Positions 38,309 through 50,300 of a DNA stretch of 64,000 nt are shown piece by piece. Position 1 is the first letter of the stretch; the number at the start of each line of letters is the position of its first letter. Origin of the DNA: Spirosoma fluviale (lineage in GTDB: Bacteria; Bacteroidota; Bacteroidia; Cytophagales; Cyclobacteriaceae); contig CAMBMU010000002.1 of assembly GCA_945868725.1 (NCBI GenBank), positions 1-64,000 on the forward strand, in the 5' to 3' direction. Made by a program: the position numbers and the translations under genes. The notes beneath the pieces are model-generated. The model worked only from the letters and a program-made list of their open reading frames with translations, had not been told where the DNA came from and made no database searches.

Positions 38309-38929
38309 TTACTTCTCCAGAATAACAAATGAATTTTTTGGACCAGGTACTGAACCAGAAACCAAAATCAGGTTTTGATCTGCATACACTCTCAATACAC
38401 GTAGGTTGGGTACCGTAACACGGTCACCACCCATTCTACCAGCCATTTTCATGCCTTTGAATACACGTGATGGCCAAGAACAAGCACCAATCGAACCTGG
38501 GTGTCTTCCTCTGTTGTGCTGACCGTGAGTTTGTCCACCCACACCAGCAAAACCGTGACGCTTAACTACGCCTTGGAATCCTTTTCCTTTTGAAGTACCA
38601 ATGGCATCGACGAAGTCTCCTTCAGCGAATAGCTCTCCTGCACTTACTATCTTTCCGAGTTCTACCTGACCTTCAAAGTCTCTGAACTCAACAACTTTCT
38701 GCTTTGGGGTTGTACCAGCCTTTTTGAAATGGCCGATTAGTGGCTTAGGAGTGTTTTTCTCCTTGCGCTCACCGAATCCCAACTGCACTGCGTTGTACCC
38801 GTCTGTTTCGACGTTTTTTACTTGCGTCACTACGCAAGGACCAGCTTCTATTAGCGTGCATGCGACATTTCGTCCATCGGCACTGAAGATGCTAGTCATA
38901 CCTACTTTTTTACCTATAATACCAGACAT
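38309..38929 (-). CDS. rplC: 50S ribosomal protein L3
   Basis: 206 aa from the ATG at 38929 ([20 protein letters not shown]). The track start at 39043 adds 38 residues that run over the promoter and leader, so it is rejected. L3 is one of the first 50S assembly proteins; the conserved loop [20 protein letters not shown] and then [21 protein letters not shown] reach toward the peptidyl transferase centre (Gln in the first loop is methylated in E. coli). It is the first gene of a unit that runs at least to the rplQ terminator. Confidence 0.96.
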   Translation of the reverse strand: MSGIIGKKVGMTSIFSADGRNVACTLIEAGPCVVTQVKNVETDGYNAVQLGFGERKEKNTPKPLIGHFKKAGTTPKQKVVEFRDFEGQVELGKIVSAGELFAEGDFVDAIGTSKGKGFQGVVKRHGFAGVGGQTHGQHNRGRHPGSIGACSWPSRVFKGMKMAGRMGGDRVTVPNLRVLRVYADQNLILVSGSVPGPKNSFVILEK

Positions 38930-38953
38930 CTTTACTAAGATATTTTGATAACT

Positions 38954-38976
38954 ACCCAAGGTATGTACACTTGGGC
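38954..38976 (-). promoter_or_regulatory. Hairpin in the rplC 5' leader
   Basis: In the roughly 55-nt leader between the predicted start of transcription and the rplC ATG, CCCAAG (38955-38960) pairs with CTTGGG (38970-38975), next to a GGGCCC palindrome. It could be a ribosomal-protein autoregulatory site, by analogy with the S10 leader bound by L4 in E. coli. Only the stem is seen; the function is inferred. Confidence 0.35.
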
Positions 38977-38991
38977 CCTTTTTAAGGACTG

Positions 38992-39022
38992 CAAAGTTAC
39001 TGAAATAATATTTGGCAGCAAA
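38992..39022 (-). promoter_or_regulatory. Consensus promoter for the rplC (S10-spc-alpha) unit
   Basis: On the minus strand the -33 box TTTG (39022-39019) and the -7 box TAACTTTG (38999-38992) are exactly 19 bp apart. Transcription should start near 38985, giving a leader of about 55 nt. It lies after the rpsJ terminator, where a new promoter is required. Confidence 0.75.
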
Positions 39023-39104
39023 TCCCAACTCTACTATTTTCAATTAATTACAAAAAAAATCCGCCCGTCAGATTATTTTGGATCAAACCCCGCTCTAAAA
39101 ACGT

Positions 39105-39137
39105 AAAAAAAAAGGCCTCGCAAACTGCGGGGCCTTT
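39105..39137 (-). terminator. Intrinsic terminator between rpsJ and rplC
   Basis: AAAGGCC-T-CGCA pairs with TGCG-G-GGCCTTT across a 3-nt loop (AAC). On the minus strand the stem is followed by a T-tract of about nine. It should end the str operon (rpsL-rpsG-fusA-rpsJ) and separate it from the rplC unit. Confidence 0.88.
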
Positions 39138-39156
39138 CTTTAAATAACCAAGGTCC

Positions 39157-39462
39157 TCAGACTTTGATCTCTACATCCACTCCACTTGGAAGCTCGATTT
39201 TCATCAATGCATCCACAGTTTTAGAAGAGTTAGAGTAGATATCTACCAGACGCTTGTACGTACAAAGCTGGTACTGATCTCTCGCTTTCTTGTTTACGTG
39301 TGGGGACTTCAACACCGTAAACTTTTCTTTTTTGGTTGGCAAGGGAATAGGCCCTACTACTATAGCACCTGTCGCTTTAACTGCCTTCACGATCTTCTCT
39401 GATGACTTATCCACCAAGCTGTGATCGTATGATTTCAATTTTATTCTGATTTTCTGATTCAT
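39157..39462 (-). CDS. rpsJ: 30S ribosomal protein S10
   Basis: 101 aa. It sits in the 30S head and doubles as NusE in antitermination. It starts [20 protein letters not shown] and has the conserved [20 protein letters not shown]. It is the last gene of the str operon here, 11 bp after fusA and just before a terminator, so it is not transcribed with the rest of the S10 genes from one promoter. Confidence 0.97.
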   Translation of the reverse strand: MNQKIRIKLKSYDHSLVDKSSEKIVKAVKATGAIVVGPIPLPTKKEKFTVLKSPHVNKKARDQYQLCTYKRLVDIYSNSSKTVDALMKIELPSGVDVEIKV

Positions 39463-39473
39463 TTTCTTATCGA

Positions 39474-41594
39474 TTAGGATTTTTCACCCTTTACTTTAGC
39501 AATTACCGCTTCTGCAATGTTATTTGGAACAGGGTCGTAGTGAGAGAATGTCAAGGAAGCCGTTGCTCTACCTGAAGTGATTGTTCTCAAATCAGTTACG
39601 TAACCGAACAACTCGGACAAAGGAACGTTGGCCTTAACTACCGTAGAGGTACCCTTGGTGTCCATCCCTTTCATCATGCCTCTTCTTCTGTTCAAGTCAC
39701 CTGTGATTGGTCCAGTATATTCGTCAGGCGTAATTACGTCTACCGACATGATTGGTTCCAGCAACTGAGGCTTACACTTTTTCGCAGCTTCTTTGAATCC
39801 AATTCTAGCAGCCAATTCGAAAGAAAGGGCATCCGAATCGACGTCGTGGTAGGAACCGTGGAACAAGCGAACTTTCATGGATTCGATAGGGTAACCTGCC
39901 AAAGGTCCATTTTTCATGGCCTCTTGGAAACCTTTTTGAACCGGCTGAATGAATTCCTTTGGAATTACACCACCCACGATACCATTGACGAAGTCCAAAC
40001 CTGCCTTTATTTCTTTGGTCTCTGGATCTGGATCCTTAGGGCCCAATTCAAATAAAATATCTGCAAATTTACCCTTACCACCAGTCTGCTTCTTGTAGAC
40101 TTCTTTGTGTTCAACCATTGCAAATAACGCCTCTTTGTATGCAACTTGAGGAGCACCTTGGTTGATTTCTACCTTGAATTCTCTTTTCATTCGATCGATG
40201 ATGATTTCAAGGTGAAGTTCACCCATACCGCGAAGGATAGTCTGACCAGTTTCGTGATCTGTATTTACCTGAAGGGTAGGATCTTCTTCTACTAGCTTGG
40301 CAATTGCCATCCCTAGCTTATCTACATCTGCTTGTGTCTTAGGCTCAATCGCATAGCCAATTACTGGCTCAGGGAACACCATGGATTCCAATACCACCTT
40401 ACGCTTTTCGTCGCAAAGGGTATCGCCCGTTTTGATGTCTTTAAATCCTACAACTGCTCCAATATCACCTGCAACCAATCGTTCGATTTGGTTTTGCTTA
40501 TTGGCGTGCATCTGGAACACACGAGAGATACGCTCCTTGTTGCCTGAACGGCTATTAAAAACGTAAGATCCGGATTCCAATACGCCTGAATAAGCTCTTA
40601 CAAAGCACAAACGACCTACGAAAGGATCCGTAGCGATTTTGAATGCCAAGCCAGTGAATGGCTCAGACTCCACAGGATTAATCGGTACTTCCTTGTCCTC
40701 ATCATCCAAGTCGGTGGCCACAATAGCCTCTTTGTCAAGCGGAGAAGGCAACAATTCCATCACTAGATCTAGCATGGTTTGAACGCCTTTGTTTTTGAAA
40801 GAAGAACCGCAGACCATAGGGACAATTTTCATGTCAATGGTCGCTGCACGCAATGCTTTCAAAATCTCTTCTTCCGTAATGGAATTAGGGTCTTCAAAAA
40901 ACTTCTCCATCAAGGATTCGTCATAATCGGCAACGGCTTCGAGCAAGTACTCCCTGTATTCCGCTACTTCTTCCTTCATGTCCTCAGGAATAGGTACTTC
41001 TTTGAACGTCATGCCCAAGTCGTTCTCGTTCCAGATAATTGCACGGTTATTGATCAAGTCAACTACTCCGGTAAACTTATCTTCAGCACCGATAGGGAGC
41101 TGCAAGGGAACGGCATGAGAGCCGAGCATTTCTTTTACTTGCTTACAAACCATCAAGAAATCAGCTCCAGAACGGTCCATTTTATTAACGAAACCAATCC
41201 GAGCGACTTTGTAGTTGTCCGCTAGTCTCCAGTTGGTCTCAGACTGAGGTTCAACCCCATCTACCGCAGAGAAAAGGAACACAAGCCCATCCAAAACTCT
41301 CAAGGAACGGTTTACTTCTACCGTGAAGTCTACGTGTCCTGGAGTATCGATGATATTGATTTGGTACTGGTTACTTCTGTAATCCCAGAATACGGTGGTC
41401 GCCGCAGAGGTAATTGTAATCCCTCTTTCCTGTTCCTGAGCCATCCAGTCCATCGTAGCAGCACCTTCGTGCACTTCTCCGATTTTGTGTGACTTTCCAG
41501 AATAGTAAAGAATACGCTCTGTGGTTGTCGTCTTGCCCGCATCAATGTGCGCCGCAATACCGATATTTCTGGTAAATTTTAGATCTCTCGCCAT
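39474..41594 (-). CDS. fusA: Elongation factor G
   Basis: 706 aa. Translocase GTPase. G1 is [14 protein letters not shown] near residue 15, G3 is [12 protein letters not shown] and G4 is NKMDRSGAD. Domains II-V follow in the usual order, with [19 protein letters not shown] and a C-terminal [18 protein letters not shown]. It lies 5 bp after rpsG and 11 bp before rpsJ. The str order rpsL-rpsG-fusA with rpsJ in place of tufA is usual in this phylum. Confidence 0.97.
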   Translation of the reverse strand: MARDLKFTRNIGIAAHIDAGKTTTTERILYYSGKSHKIGEVHEGAATMDWMAQEQERGITITSAATTVFWDYRSNQYQINIIDTPGHVDFTVEVNRSLRVLDGLVFLFSAVDGVEPQSETNWRLADNYKVARIGFVNKMDRSGADFLMVCKQVKEMLGSHAVPLQLPIGAEDKFTGVVDLINNRAIIWNENDLGMTFKEVPIPEDMKEEVAEYREYLLEAVADYDESLMEKFFEDPNSITEEEILKALRAATIDMKIVPMVCGSSFKNKGVQTMLDLVMELLPSPLDKEAIVATDLDDEDKEVPINPVESEPFTGLAFKIATDPFVGRLCFVRAYSGVLESGSYVFNSRSGNKERISRVFQMHANKQNQIERLVAGDIGAVVGFKDIKTGDTLCDEKRKVVLESMVFPEPVIGYAIEPKTQADVDKLGMAIAKLVEEDPTLQVNTDHETGQTILRGMGELHLEIIIDRMKREFKVEINQGAPQVAYKEALFAMVEHKEVYKKQTGGKGKFADILFELGPKDPDPETKEIKAGLDFVNGIVGGVIPKEFIQPVQKGFQEAMKNGPLAGYPIESMKVRLFHGSYHDVDSDALSFELAARIGFKEAAKKCKPQLLEPIMSVDVITPDEYTGPITGDLNRRRGMMKGMDTKGTSTVVKANVPLSELFGYVTDLRTITSGRATASLTFSHYDPVPNNIAEAVIAKVKGEKS

Positions 41595-41599
41595 TTCAG

Positions 41600-42067
41600 T
41601 TAAAATCTAAAGTGGGAGAATGCTTTGTTCGCCTCAGCCATTCTGTGCGTATCATCCTTCTTCTTGACAGCGGCTCCTTCGCCTTTTGCTGCCGCGATGA
41701 TCTCTCCCGCTAGTCGGTCCATCATGGTCTTCTCTCCTCTTCTTCTAGAGTAAAGGATCATCCACTTGATACCAAGGGCCATTTTTCTTTCAGGTCTGAC
41801 TTCCATAGGAACCTGGAACGTAGCACCACCAACTCTACGACTCTTCACTTCAACAGTGGGAGCAATATTGTTAAGCGCTTTTTTCCAAACTTCAAGACCA
41901 TTCTCACCTACTTTACTTTCTACTTTAGCTACTGCATCATAGAAAATGTTGTAAGCAATACTCTTCTTCCCGTCATACATCAGACAGTTTACAAACTTGG
42001 TGACCAAAGTATCATTGAACTTTGGATCAGGAAGAATATATCTCTTCTTTGGTTTCGCTTTTCTCAT
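41600..42067 (-). CDS. rpsG: 30S ribosomal protein S7
   Basis: 155 aa. Primary binder of the 16S 3' domain. It starts [20 protein letters not shown] and has [20 protein letters not shown] and [20 protein letters not shown]. It is 18 bp after rpsL. Confidence 0.97.
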   Translation of the reverse strand: MRKAKPKKRYILPDPKFNDTLVTKFVNCLMYDGKKSIAYNIFYDAVAKVESKVGENGLEVWKKALNNIAPTVEVKSRRVGGATFQVPMEVRPERKMALGIKWMILYSRRRGEKTMMDRLAGEIIAAAKGEGAAVKKKDDTHRMAEANKAFSHFRF

Positions 42068-42085
42068 TTCTTTTTAAGGTCTTAA

Positions 42086-42499
42086 TTATTTCTTTTTACC
42101 TGGCGCAGCTGCAGGGGCTCCCTTGCCAGCCTTAGGTCTTTTAGCACCGTACTTGGAGCGACCTTGCTTACGGTCTTTTACTCCAGCAGTATCCAATGCA
42201 CCGCGGATGATGTGGTATCTTACACCTGGAAGATCCTTTACACGACCACCTCTAATCAATACGATAGAGTGCTCTTGCAAATTGTGACCCTCTCCTGGAA
42301 TGTAAGCATTCACTTCTTTTCCATTTGTCAATCGTACCCTAGCTACCTTTCTCATCGCTGAGTTAGGCTTCTTAGGCGTCGTAGTGTACACGCGAGTACA
42401 AACCCCTCTACGCTGTGGACAAGCATCCAAAGCCCGAGATTTTGATTTGAATTCCAGCGTATTTCTACCTTTTCTTACTAGTTGTTGAATAGTAGGCAT
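42086..42499 (-). CDS. rpsL: 30S ribosomal protein S12
   Basis: 137 aa. Decoding-centre protein. The conserved loop [20 protein letters not shown] has Lys at the usual streptomycin-resistance site (TPKKPNSA), meaning the sensitive allele form; the second loop is [13 protein letters not shown]. The last 13 residues ([13 protein letters not shown]) form a small Ala/Pro/Lys tail beyond the usual end. It is the first gene of the str operon, with a consensus promoter at 42548-42578. Confidence 0.96.
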   Translation of the reverse strand: MPTIQQLVRKGRNTLEFKSKSRALDACPQRRGVCTRVYTTTPKKPNSAMRKVARVRLTNGKEVNAYIPGEGHNLQEHSIVLIRGGRVKDLPGVRYHIIRGALDTAGVKDRKQGRSKYGAKRPKAGKGAPAAAPGKKK

Positions 42500-42547
42500 T
42501 AACTGATTAAAATTTAGATAGTCTGTAAACTGTTATTTTTTGGAACG

Positions 42548-42578
42548 CAAAGGTACAAGAAGTAATAAGAGTAACAAA
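42548..42578 (-). promoter_or_regulatory. Consensus promoter for the str operon
   Basis: The -33 box TTTG (42578-42575) and the -7 box TACCTTTG (42555-42548) on the minus strand have exactly 19 bp between them. The leader to the rpsL ATG at 42499 is about 43 nt. Confidence 0.75.
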
Positions 42579-42598
42579 ATTAAGGGCTCATATTTTTG

Positions 42599-42913
42599 TT
42601 AAGCTTCTCCCGGGGTTCCGAAAGAAATCGGAAAGGTTGGAGCCCCGCCCCCTTGGCTAATTTTCCCATAAGCAGCCTCATATTTTTCAATATTTTCCTT
42701 CAAGGCTGAAAGCAACCGCCTCGCATGATCTGGCGTCACAATAATCCGTGATTTAACCTTTGCCTTAGGTACTCCTGGCATTAATCGAATAAAATCAATC
42801 ACAAACTCCGAATTGGAATGTGCAATCATCGCCAAATTGGAATAAATGCCTTCCGCAATTTCCTCTGGGAGCTCCACATTAATTTGCTGGTTTGATAAAT
42901 CGTTGTCTTCCAT
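42599..42913 (-). CDS. DUF3467 protein
   Basis: 104 aa. The text INVELPEEIAEGIYSNLAMI then HSNSEFVIDFIRLMPGVPKA matches DUF3467, a small cytosolic family of unknown function found widely in Bacteroidota beside rpoC. The C-terminus is Gly/Pro-rich. It is preceded directly by the rpoC terminator, with only about 15 nt between the T-run and its ATG, and no promoter consensus is visible, so it is probably made by read-through of that terminator. It lies upstream of the str promoter on the same strand. Confidence 0.85.
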   Translation of the reverse strand: MEDNDLSNQQINVELPEEIAEGIYSNLAMIAHSNSEFVIDFIRLMPGVPKAKVKSRIIVTPDHARRLLSALKENIEKYEAAYGKISQGGGAPTFPISFGTPGEA

Positions 42914-42927
42914 AATTTTTTAAGATT

Positions 42928-42961
42928 AAAAAAGGCCTGTATAGTAAGTACAGGCCTTTTT
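42928..42961 (-). terminator. Intrinsic terminator between rpoC and the DUF3467 gene
   Basis: AAAAAGGCCTGTA pairs perfectly with TACAGGCCTTTTT (13 bp, 7-nt loop). The A/T flanks make it look bidirectional. It follows the rpoC stop by 18 bp. Confidence 0.85.
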
Positions 42962-42979
42962 AAGGATTACTAATACAAT

Positions 42980-45900
42980 TTATAGGATCGCTTCGCTAGT
43001 TGCCTTTGCAGACCTCTTTTCCATATTTTCAGAAAGCGTGTCATATTCTGACTTGGAACCCACAATCATACCCAAGATTCTTCGCTGACCGGTTCCGGCA
43101 GGAATCAAGTGGCCCACAATTACGTTTTCCTTCAATCCTTTCAATTCGTCGCGCTTACCTCGGATAGCCGCTTCAGAAAGTACTTTGGTAGTCTCCTGGA
43201 AGGAAGCAGCAGAGATAAAGCTCTCTGTTCCCAAAGAAGCAGCAGTAATTCCTTGCAAGGTAGGTGCGGATACAGCCGTTTCGGCATCCATAACCTGCAC
43301 CAACTTGAGATCCTTACGCTTCAGACTTGAATTTTCATCACGAAGTCTTCGCGCTGAAATGATCATTCCTGGCTTCAATGAAGAGGAGTCTCCTGCATCC
43401 AAGACAATTTTCTTGTCCAAAATGCTATCGTTTTCCTCACGGAATGCCCACTTGTCTACTACCTGGTTTTGTAAGAAGCTAGTATTGCCGGCATCAAGAA
43501 TTTCAACCTTCTGCATCATCTGGGATACAATCACTTCGATGTGCTTGTCATTGATTTTTACACCCTGAAGTCTATATACTTCTTGAATTTCATTCACCAA
43601 GTATTCCTGTACTGCAGTTGGTCCTTTGATCGATAGGATATCACTTGGCGTAATGGCTCCATCAGAAAGCGGCTCGCCCGCACGGATAAAGTCATTTTCT
43701 TGTACCAAGATGTGCTTAGACAAGGATACCATGTACTTTTTAATTACCCCATCCTTAGATTCTATGATGATCTCACGATTTCCTCGCTTCACACCACCGT
43801 AGGTCACTACGCCATCAATCTCAGATACTACAGCCGGATTGGATGGGTTTCTAGCTTCGAACAATTCCGTTACTCGAGGAAGACCCCCAGTAATGTCTCG
43901 AGTTTTTCCTACTGATCGTGGTATTTTTACCAAGATTTGTCCAGCCTTCACTTTCTCTCCTGACTCTACCGCTAAGTGGGCACCTACAGGTATATTGTAA
44001 GATCTTGAGTCACCTTTGTAATTCACGATAATCGCAGGGTTCTTCGCTCTATCCTTGGTTTCAATGATTACTTTCTCACGGAATCCAGTTTGATCATCGG
44101 CTACTTCCTTGTAAGTAATGCCCTCAACTACAGCATCGAATTCAACAATACCGTCAAACTCGGAGAGAATGACTGCGTTGTATGGATCCCAAATACATAG
44201 TGACTCCCCTTTGGTGATTTTCTGACCATTTTTCACATTCAAAATTGCACCATAAGGAACATGGTTAGAAACAAGTGTCTTTCCTGTCTTGGCTTCGTTA
44301 ATTTTAATTTCACCAGAACGACCCATTACCATTGTTACAGATTGCCCTTCTTTATCTGTTGTTTCCAAATACCTCAACTCTTCTTCAAACTCAACCACTC
44401 CATCAAATTTGGCATTGATGCTCGCATCAACCGCCATATTGGAAGCAGTACCACCTACGTGGAATGTTCGAAGTGTCAACTGAGTTCCTGGTTCACCGAT
44501 AGATTGCGCTGCGATTACACCTACTGCCTCACCCTCCTGTACCATATTACCAGTAGCCAAGTTTCTGCCGTAGCATTTACCACATACTCCTCTACGAGTT
44601 TCGCAAGTCAATACGGATCTGATTTCAACTTCTTCAATGGAAGACTCATCTACTCGTTTGGCAATTTCATCAGAAATCTCCACACCACCAGGCACGATCA
44701 ATTCATCCGTAACCAAGTCAAACACATCGTGTACAGATACTCGGCCCAAAATACGCTCAGAAAGTGGCTCGACGATTTCGTCATTGTCTTTCAAGGCCTG
44801 CACTACCAGTCCTCTCAAGGTACCGCAATCTTCCTCGGTAATGATCATGTCTTGTGCCACATCTACAAGACGACGAGTTAAGTAACCCGCATCCGCAGTT
44901 TTCAACGCAGTATCAGCAAGACCCTTACGCGCACCGTGGGTTGAGATGAAGTACTCCAATACGTCCAAACCTTCTTTGAAGTTAGACAAAATTGGGTTTT
45001 CGATGATTTCACCTACCGAACCCTGAAGGTTTTTCTGCGGCTTAGCCATCAATCCTCTCATTCCTCCCAACTGACGGATTTGCTCTCTTGAACCTCTAGC
45101 ACCAGAGTGCATCATCATGTAGATGGCGTTGAATCCTTGCTTGTCCTCCTCCATCTTCTTCATCAGATTATTCGTCAAATGAGAGTTGGTACGAGTCCAA
45201 ATATCAATTACTTGGTTATATCGTTCGTTGTCGGTGATTAGACCCATTAGGTAGTTGTTCCAAACTTGGTCAACTTCCTCCTTAGCCTTAGCAATCATCG
45301 GCACTTTTTCGTCTGGAATAATAACATCATTCAAGCCCATAGAAAGTCCACCTTGGTAGGCCATCTGGAAACCTAAATGCTTGATATCATCCAAAAACTG
45401 TGCTGTTCGAGCAATACCACAAACCTTAACTACCTGAGCAATAATTTGCTGCAGTTTCTTTTTCGTTAAAAGTTCGTTTACATACCCAACTTCCTCAGGC
45501 ACAAACTGATTGAAGATCAAACGACCAGCAACAGTTTCGATAATTTGCTCCTTAATCTCACCAGTGCCTGTGCGTACTTTAACCTTGCACTTGATATTGG
45601 CATGCTTAGAAAGCTGTCCTTCGTTCAGTGCAATAATCACTTCTTCCTGGCTATAGAAAGTCATTCCTTGTCCAAGGATTACTTCCTCAGGGGTAGACAT
45701 TTTACCTTTGGTCACATAATACAGGCCCAAAACCATGTCTTGAGAAGGTACAGTAATTGGGGCGCCATTGGCAGGGTTCAATATATTGTGTGCAGAAAGC
45801 ATCAAAGTGGATGCTTCCAAGATCGCCTCATGACCTAGTGGTACGTGTACCGCCATCTGGTCACCGTCAAAGTCAGCGTTAAATGCAGTACACACCAATG

Positions 45901-47293
45901 GGTGCAACTGAATCGCTTTTCCTTCGATCAATTTCGGCTGGAAAGCTTGGATACCCAATCTGTGAAGTGTTGGGGCACGATTGAGGAGCACTGGGTGTCC
46001 TTTCAATACATTTTCCAAAATATCCCAAACTACAGGATCCTTACGATCTACTATTTTCTTGGCCGATTTTACAGTCTTTACAATTCCTCTTTCAATCAGT
46101 TTCCGGATGATAAAAGGTTTGAAAAGCTCCGCAGCCATATTTTTAGGAAGACCACACTCGTGAAGCTTCAATTCTGGACCTACGACGATCACAGAACGAC
46201 CGGAGTAATCCACACGCTTTCCAAGCAAGTTTTGACGGAAACGACCTTGCTTTCCTTTCAGCATGTCTGAAAGTGACTTCAAAGCACGGTTGCCATCTGA
46301 TCTTACCGCATTTACTTTTCTGGAATTATCGAACAAGGAATCTACAGCTTCCTGTAACATTCGCTTCTCGTTTCTCAAAATCACCTCAGGCGCTTTGATG
46401 TCTATCAAACGCTTGAGACGGTTGTTACGAATGATTACACGACGGTACAAGTCATTCAAATCCGAAGTAGCAAAGCGACCTCCATCCAAAGGAACCAAAG
46501 GTCTCAATTCTGGTGGGATCACGGGAACCATACGAACGATCATCCATTCTGGACGGTTTTCGATTCGCGTTCTTGCATCACGGAAAGCTTCCACAACCTT
46601 CAATCTCTTGAGGGCTTCTGCTTTACGCTGCTGAGAGGTATCCGTCGCTGCTTGGTGACGAAGAGAGTAGGAAAGATCATCTAGATCCAAGCGTGCAAGC
46701 AACATTTCGAGTGCCTCAGCACCCATTCTTGCAATGAATTTGTTAGGATCCATGTCATCCAAAAGGTGGTTTTCCTTCGGAAGCTTATCCATGATATCCA
46801 AGTACTCGTCTTCAGTTAAGAAGTCTAGGTATTGGGTACCTTCTTCGGCCTTAACACCCGCTTGCACGACAACATAACGCTCGTAATATACAATCTGGTC
46901 CAATTTCTTAGTTGGCAAACCAAGAAGGTAACCGATTTTGTTTGGTAAAGACTTAAAGTACCAGATGTGCGCAACAGGTACCACCAATTCAATATGGCCC
47001 ATACGCTCACGACGTACTTTTTTCTCTGTTACTTCCACTCCACATCGATCACAAATGATGCCTTTGTATCGGATGCGCTTGTATTTTCCGCAATGACATT
47101 CCCAATCCTTTACTGGACCAAAGATTCGCTCGCAGAATAATCCGCCCATTTCAGGCTTATAGGTTCTGTAGTTGATGGTCTCTGGCTGGGTTACCTCACC
47201 ATTTGAACTATCCAAAATAGATTCTGGAGAAGCCAAACTGATGGTAACTCGGGAGAAATCGTTGTTCAGTTTTTTATTTTTTCTAAACGACAT
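42980..47293 (-). CDS. rpoC: RNA polymerase beta' subunit
   Basis: 1437 aa from the ATG at 47293 ([20 protein letters not shown]), the usual start in this phylum; the track start at 47332 adds 13 residues of no known family. The zinc site near the start is [20 protein letters not shown]. The catalytic metal loop is [12 protein letters not shown], and the second Cys cluster is [17 protein letters not shown]. Full length with the trigger loop region ([19 protein letters not shown]). It follows rpoB by 47 bp and is followed by a terminator. Confidence 0.96.
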   Translation of the reverse strand: MSFRKNKKLNNDFSRVTISLASPESILDSSNGEVTQPETINYRTYKPEMGGLFCERIFGPVKDWECHCGKYKRIRYKGIICDRCGVEVTEKKVRRERMGHIELVVPVAHIWYFKSLPNKIGYLLGLPTKKLDQIVYYERYVVVQAGVKAEEGTQYLDFLTEDEYLDIMDKLPKENHLLDDMDPNKFIARMGAEALEMLLARLDLDDLSYSLRHQAATDTSQQRKAEALKRLKVVEAFRDARTRIENRPEWMIVRMVPVIPPELRPLVPLDGGRFATSDLNDLYRRVIIRNNRLKRLIDIKAPEVILRNEKRMLQEAVDSLFDNSRKVNAVRSDGNRALKSLSDMLKGKQGRFRQNLLGKRVDYSGRSVIVVGPELKLHECGLPKNMAAELFKPFIIRKLIERGIVKTVKSAKKIVDRKDPVVWDILENVLKGHPVLLNRAPTLHRLGIQAFQPKLIEGKAIQLHPLVCTAFNADFDGDQMAVHVPLGHEAILEASTLMLSAHNILNPANGAPITVPSQDMVLGLYYVTKGKMSTPEEVILGQGMTFYSQEEVIIALNEGQLSKHANIKCKVKVRTGTGEIKEQIIETVAGRLIFNQFVPEEVGYVNELLTKKKLQQIIAQVVKVCGIARTAQFLDDIKHLGFQMAYQGGLSMGLNDVIIPDEKVPMIAKAKEEVDQVWNNYLMGLITDNERYNQVIDIWTRTNSHLTNNLMKKMEEDKQGFNAIYMMMHSGARGSREQIRQLGGMRGLMAKPQKNLQGSVGEIIENPILSNFKEGLDVLEYFISTHGARKGLADTALKTADAGYLTRRLVDVAQDMIITEEDCGTLRGLVVQALKDNDEIVEPLSERILGRVSVHDVFDLVTDELIVPGGVEISDEIAKRVDESSIEEVEIRSVLTCETRRGVCGKCYGRNLATGNMVQEGEAVGVIAAQSIGEPGTQLTLRTFHVGGTASNMAVDASINAKFDGVVEFEEELRYLETTDKEGQSVTMVMGRSGEIKINEAKTGKTLVSNHVPYGAILNVKNGQKITKGESLCIWDPYNAVILSEFDGIVEFDAVVEGITYKEVADDQTGFREKVIIETKDRAKNPAIIVNYKGDSRSYNIPVGAHLAVESGEKVKAGQILVKIPRSVGKTRDITGGLPRVTELFEARNPSNPAVVSEIDGVVTYGGVKRGNREIIIESKDGVIKKYMVSLSKHILVQENDFIRAGEPLSDGAITPSDILSIKGPTAVQEYLVNEIQEVYRLQGVKINDKHIEVIVSQMMQKVEILDAGNTSFLQNQVVDKWAFREENDSILDKKIVLDAGDSSSLKPGMIISARRLRDENSSLKRKDLKLVQVMDAETAVSAPTLQGITAASLGTESFISAASFQETTKVLSEAAIRGKRDELKGLKENVIVGHLIPAGTGQRRILGMIVGSKSEYDTLSENMEKRSAKATSEAIL

Positions 47294-47340
47294 AGTTTTT
47301 TGAGATATGTTTAGGACGGTTACCCGCCCCATGAGCCAAA

Positions 47341-50300
47341 TTAATCCAAGGTAATTTCAAGAGCCAAGCCTCTCAACTCGTGAACCAACACATTGAAGGA
47401 TTCAGGAATGTTCGGCTTAGGAAGGTTTTCACCTTTTACAATCGCTTCGTATGCTTTTGCTCTACCGATTACGTCATCCGACTTCACGGTCAAGATCTCT
47501 TGAAGAACATGGGATGCACCGAATGCTTCCAGTGCCCACACTTCCATTTCTCCAAATCGCTGTCCACCAAACTGTGCCTTACCACCAAGCGGTTGCTGTG
47601 TGATGAGCGAGTATGGTCCGATGGAACGGGCGTGCATCTTGTCATCCACCAAGTGACCCAGCTTCAACATGTAGGTAATCCCTACTGTCACAGGCTGGTC
47701 AAAACGATTACCACTCAATCCGTCATATAGGTAGGTTCTACCAAAAGCAGGAAGTCCAGCTGCCGAAAGTTCTGCAGACACCTCATCCAAGGTAGCTCCA
47801 TCAAAAATTGGCGTTGCATATTTCTTTCCAAGCTTCTGACCTGCCCATGCAAGAACGGTTTCGAAGATCTGGCCTATGTTCATTCGAGAAGGTACACCTA
47901 GTGGGTTCAATACGATATCCATCGGAGTTCCATCCTCAAGGAAAGGCATGTCTTCGTCTCGTACGATTCGAGCTACAATACCCTTGTTTCCGTGACGACC
48001 TGCCATCTTATCTCCCACCTTCAGCTTGCGCTTCTTGGCGATGTACACTTTGGCAAGCTGTACGATACCTGCAGGCAATTCATCTCCTACTTCCAAGGTA
48101 AAGCGATCACGCTTGAATCTTCCAGAAATTTCATTTCTAGAGTTGGTGTAGTTCTTCACCAACTTGACGATCAAGCTGTTGGTGTAGGTATCCTCAGTCC
48201 ACTCATCTAGGATGATATCCGAAACAAGGTTTGCTTCTTCCTGTACATTGTAGTTAGACTCGTCACGATACGGGTTTTTGGCAGGGAAGAGGTTGCTTTC
48301 AATGTTTTTCGCATTGAACTTGGTTCCTTTAGTGATGATCTCATCGCCAAACTTGTGTTTCACCCCTTGGGAAGTTTTACCTTCTAGCAAAGTCACCAAT
48401 TTGTTGATCATACGCGCACGGATCCCCAACAAATCTTTGGCATACTTACCCTTTAGCTTTTCTACCTCAGCCTTAGACTTGGCACGGTTGTCCTTGTCTT
48501 TCTTTGGACGAGAGAATAATTTAGTTTCAATGACCACTCCATTTAAGGATGGAGATGCCTTCAATGAAGCATCTTTCACGTCCCCGGCCTTATCGCCGAA
48601 GATTGCTCTTAGGAGCTTCTCTTCTGGAGTTGGGTCAGTTTCTCCTTTTGGTGTGATCTTACCGATAATGATATCACCTTCTTTTACTTCGGCACCCACT
48701 CGGATAATTCCATTCTCATCCAGATGCTTTACAGCCTCCTCGGATACGTTTGGAATTTCAGAGGTAAGTTCCTCTTCTCCTCTTTTGGTGTCACGAACTT
48801 CAAGTTGGAATTCTTCTACGTGGATGGAAGTGAAAACATCTTCTCTCACCACGCGCTCAGAAATCACAATCGCATCTTCGAAGTTGTATCCTTGCCAAGG
48901 CATGTAGGCTACTTTTAGGTTTTTACCTAGTGCCAATTCTCCTTGGTTGGTAGAATAACCTTCTACAAGCACCTGACCTTTTTTCACTTTTTCTCCCTTC
49001 AATACCAAAGGAGTCAAGTTGATGGTGGTGTCTTGGTTAGTTCTTCTGAATTTGATCAAATCATAGGTTCTGTATTCGTCAGAGAAATTCACCAAAAGTT
49101 CGTCTGAAGTCAGATCATACTTAATCGTGATATTCTTAGCGTCTACGTACTCCACTACCCCATCTGCTTCAGCAATAAGTAGGGCTCTTGAATCGATGGC
49201 AGCTTTACTTTCCAAGCCAGTACCCACAATCGGTGCTTCTGGCTTCAAAAGAGGAACTGCCTGACGCTGCATGTTGGATCCCATTAGGGCTCTGTTCGCA
49301 TCGTCATGCTCCAAGAAAGGAATTAAAGAAGCTGCTACCGAAACAATCTGGTTTGGAGCAACGTCGATGTACGTAATTTCGCTTGGTTCAAGCACAGGGA
49401 AGTCCCCTTCAAATCGTGCTTTTACTTTTTCACTCAAGAAGCGCCCTTTGTCATCCAAGGAAGCGTTAGCCTGAGCGATGTTGTGGTTATCCTCTTCTTC
49501 AGCAGTCAAGAAAACAATGTCTTCAGCTTTCATGCTTACTTTTCCATTGTCTACCTTACGGTAAGGGGTTTCTAGGAAGCCCATGGAATTGACTTTGGCA
49601 TGTACGCAGAGGGAAGAGATCAATCCAATGTTTGGACCTTCTGGAGTTTCGATAGTACACAGACGCCCGTAGTGGGTGTAGTGAACGTCTCGAACTTCAA
49701 ATCCAGCTCTTTCTCTAGAAAGACCGCCGGGACCTAAAGCAGACAACCTTCTTTTGTGCGTCAATTCGGCCAGCGGATTCGTCTGGTCCATGAACTGAGA
49801 AAGTTGGTTGGTACCGAAGAAGGAGTTAATTACGGAAGAAAGGGTACGTGCGTTGATCAAGTCTACTGGCTTGAAATCTTCGTTATCGCGCACGTTCATT
49901 CGCTCACGGATGGTTCTGGCCATACGAGCCAAACCTACTCCGAACTGGCTGTACAACTGTTCGCCTACCGTTCTTACACGACGGTTGGACAAGTGATCAA
50001 TATCATCGACCACTGCTCTGGAGTTGATCAAACCAATGAGGTACTTGACAATAGAGATGATATCTTCTTTTGTCAATACAATTTTCTCTGGCTCGATGCT
50101 CAAGCCCAACTTCTTATTGATACGGTATCTTCCTACCTCACCCAAGTCGTAACGCTTGTCTGAGAAGAACAAACTTTGAATTACTTCTCTCGCTGTCGCT
50201 TCGTCCGGAGCTTCGGTATTTCGAAGTTGACGGTAGATTACTTCTACTGCCTCTTTCTCAGAGTTGGAGTTATCTTTTTGTAGCGTGTTGTAGATGATAG

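Noticed and set aside
38930-39043. N-terminal extension of rplC in the ORF track (38 extra residues)
   Set aside because: It reads through a consensus promoter and leader hairpin; L3 proteins start at [11 protein letters not shown], which is the ATG at 38929.
40779-41225. 148-aa plus-strand ORF inside fusA
   Set aside because: Antisense shadow of EF-G; no start context or family resemblance.
47294-47332. Track start of rpoC at 47332
   Set aside because: The added 13 residues do not belong to the family N-terminus; [12 protein letters not shown] at 47293 does. The upstream ATG cannot be fully excluded.
48278-48907. 209-aa plus-strand ORF inside rpoB
   Set aside because: Antisense shadow of a strongly conserved gene; Ser/Leu/Phe-rich with no domain. 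The same applies to 44261-44881 inside rpoC.
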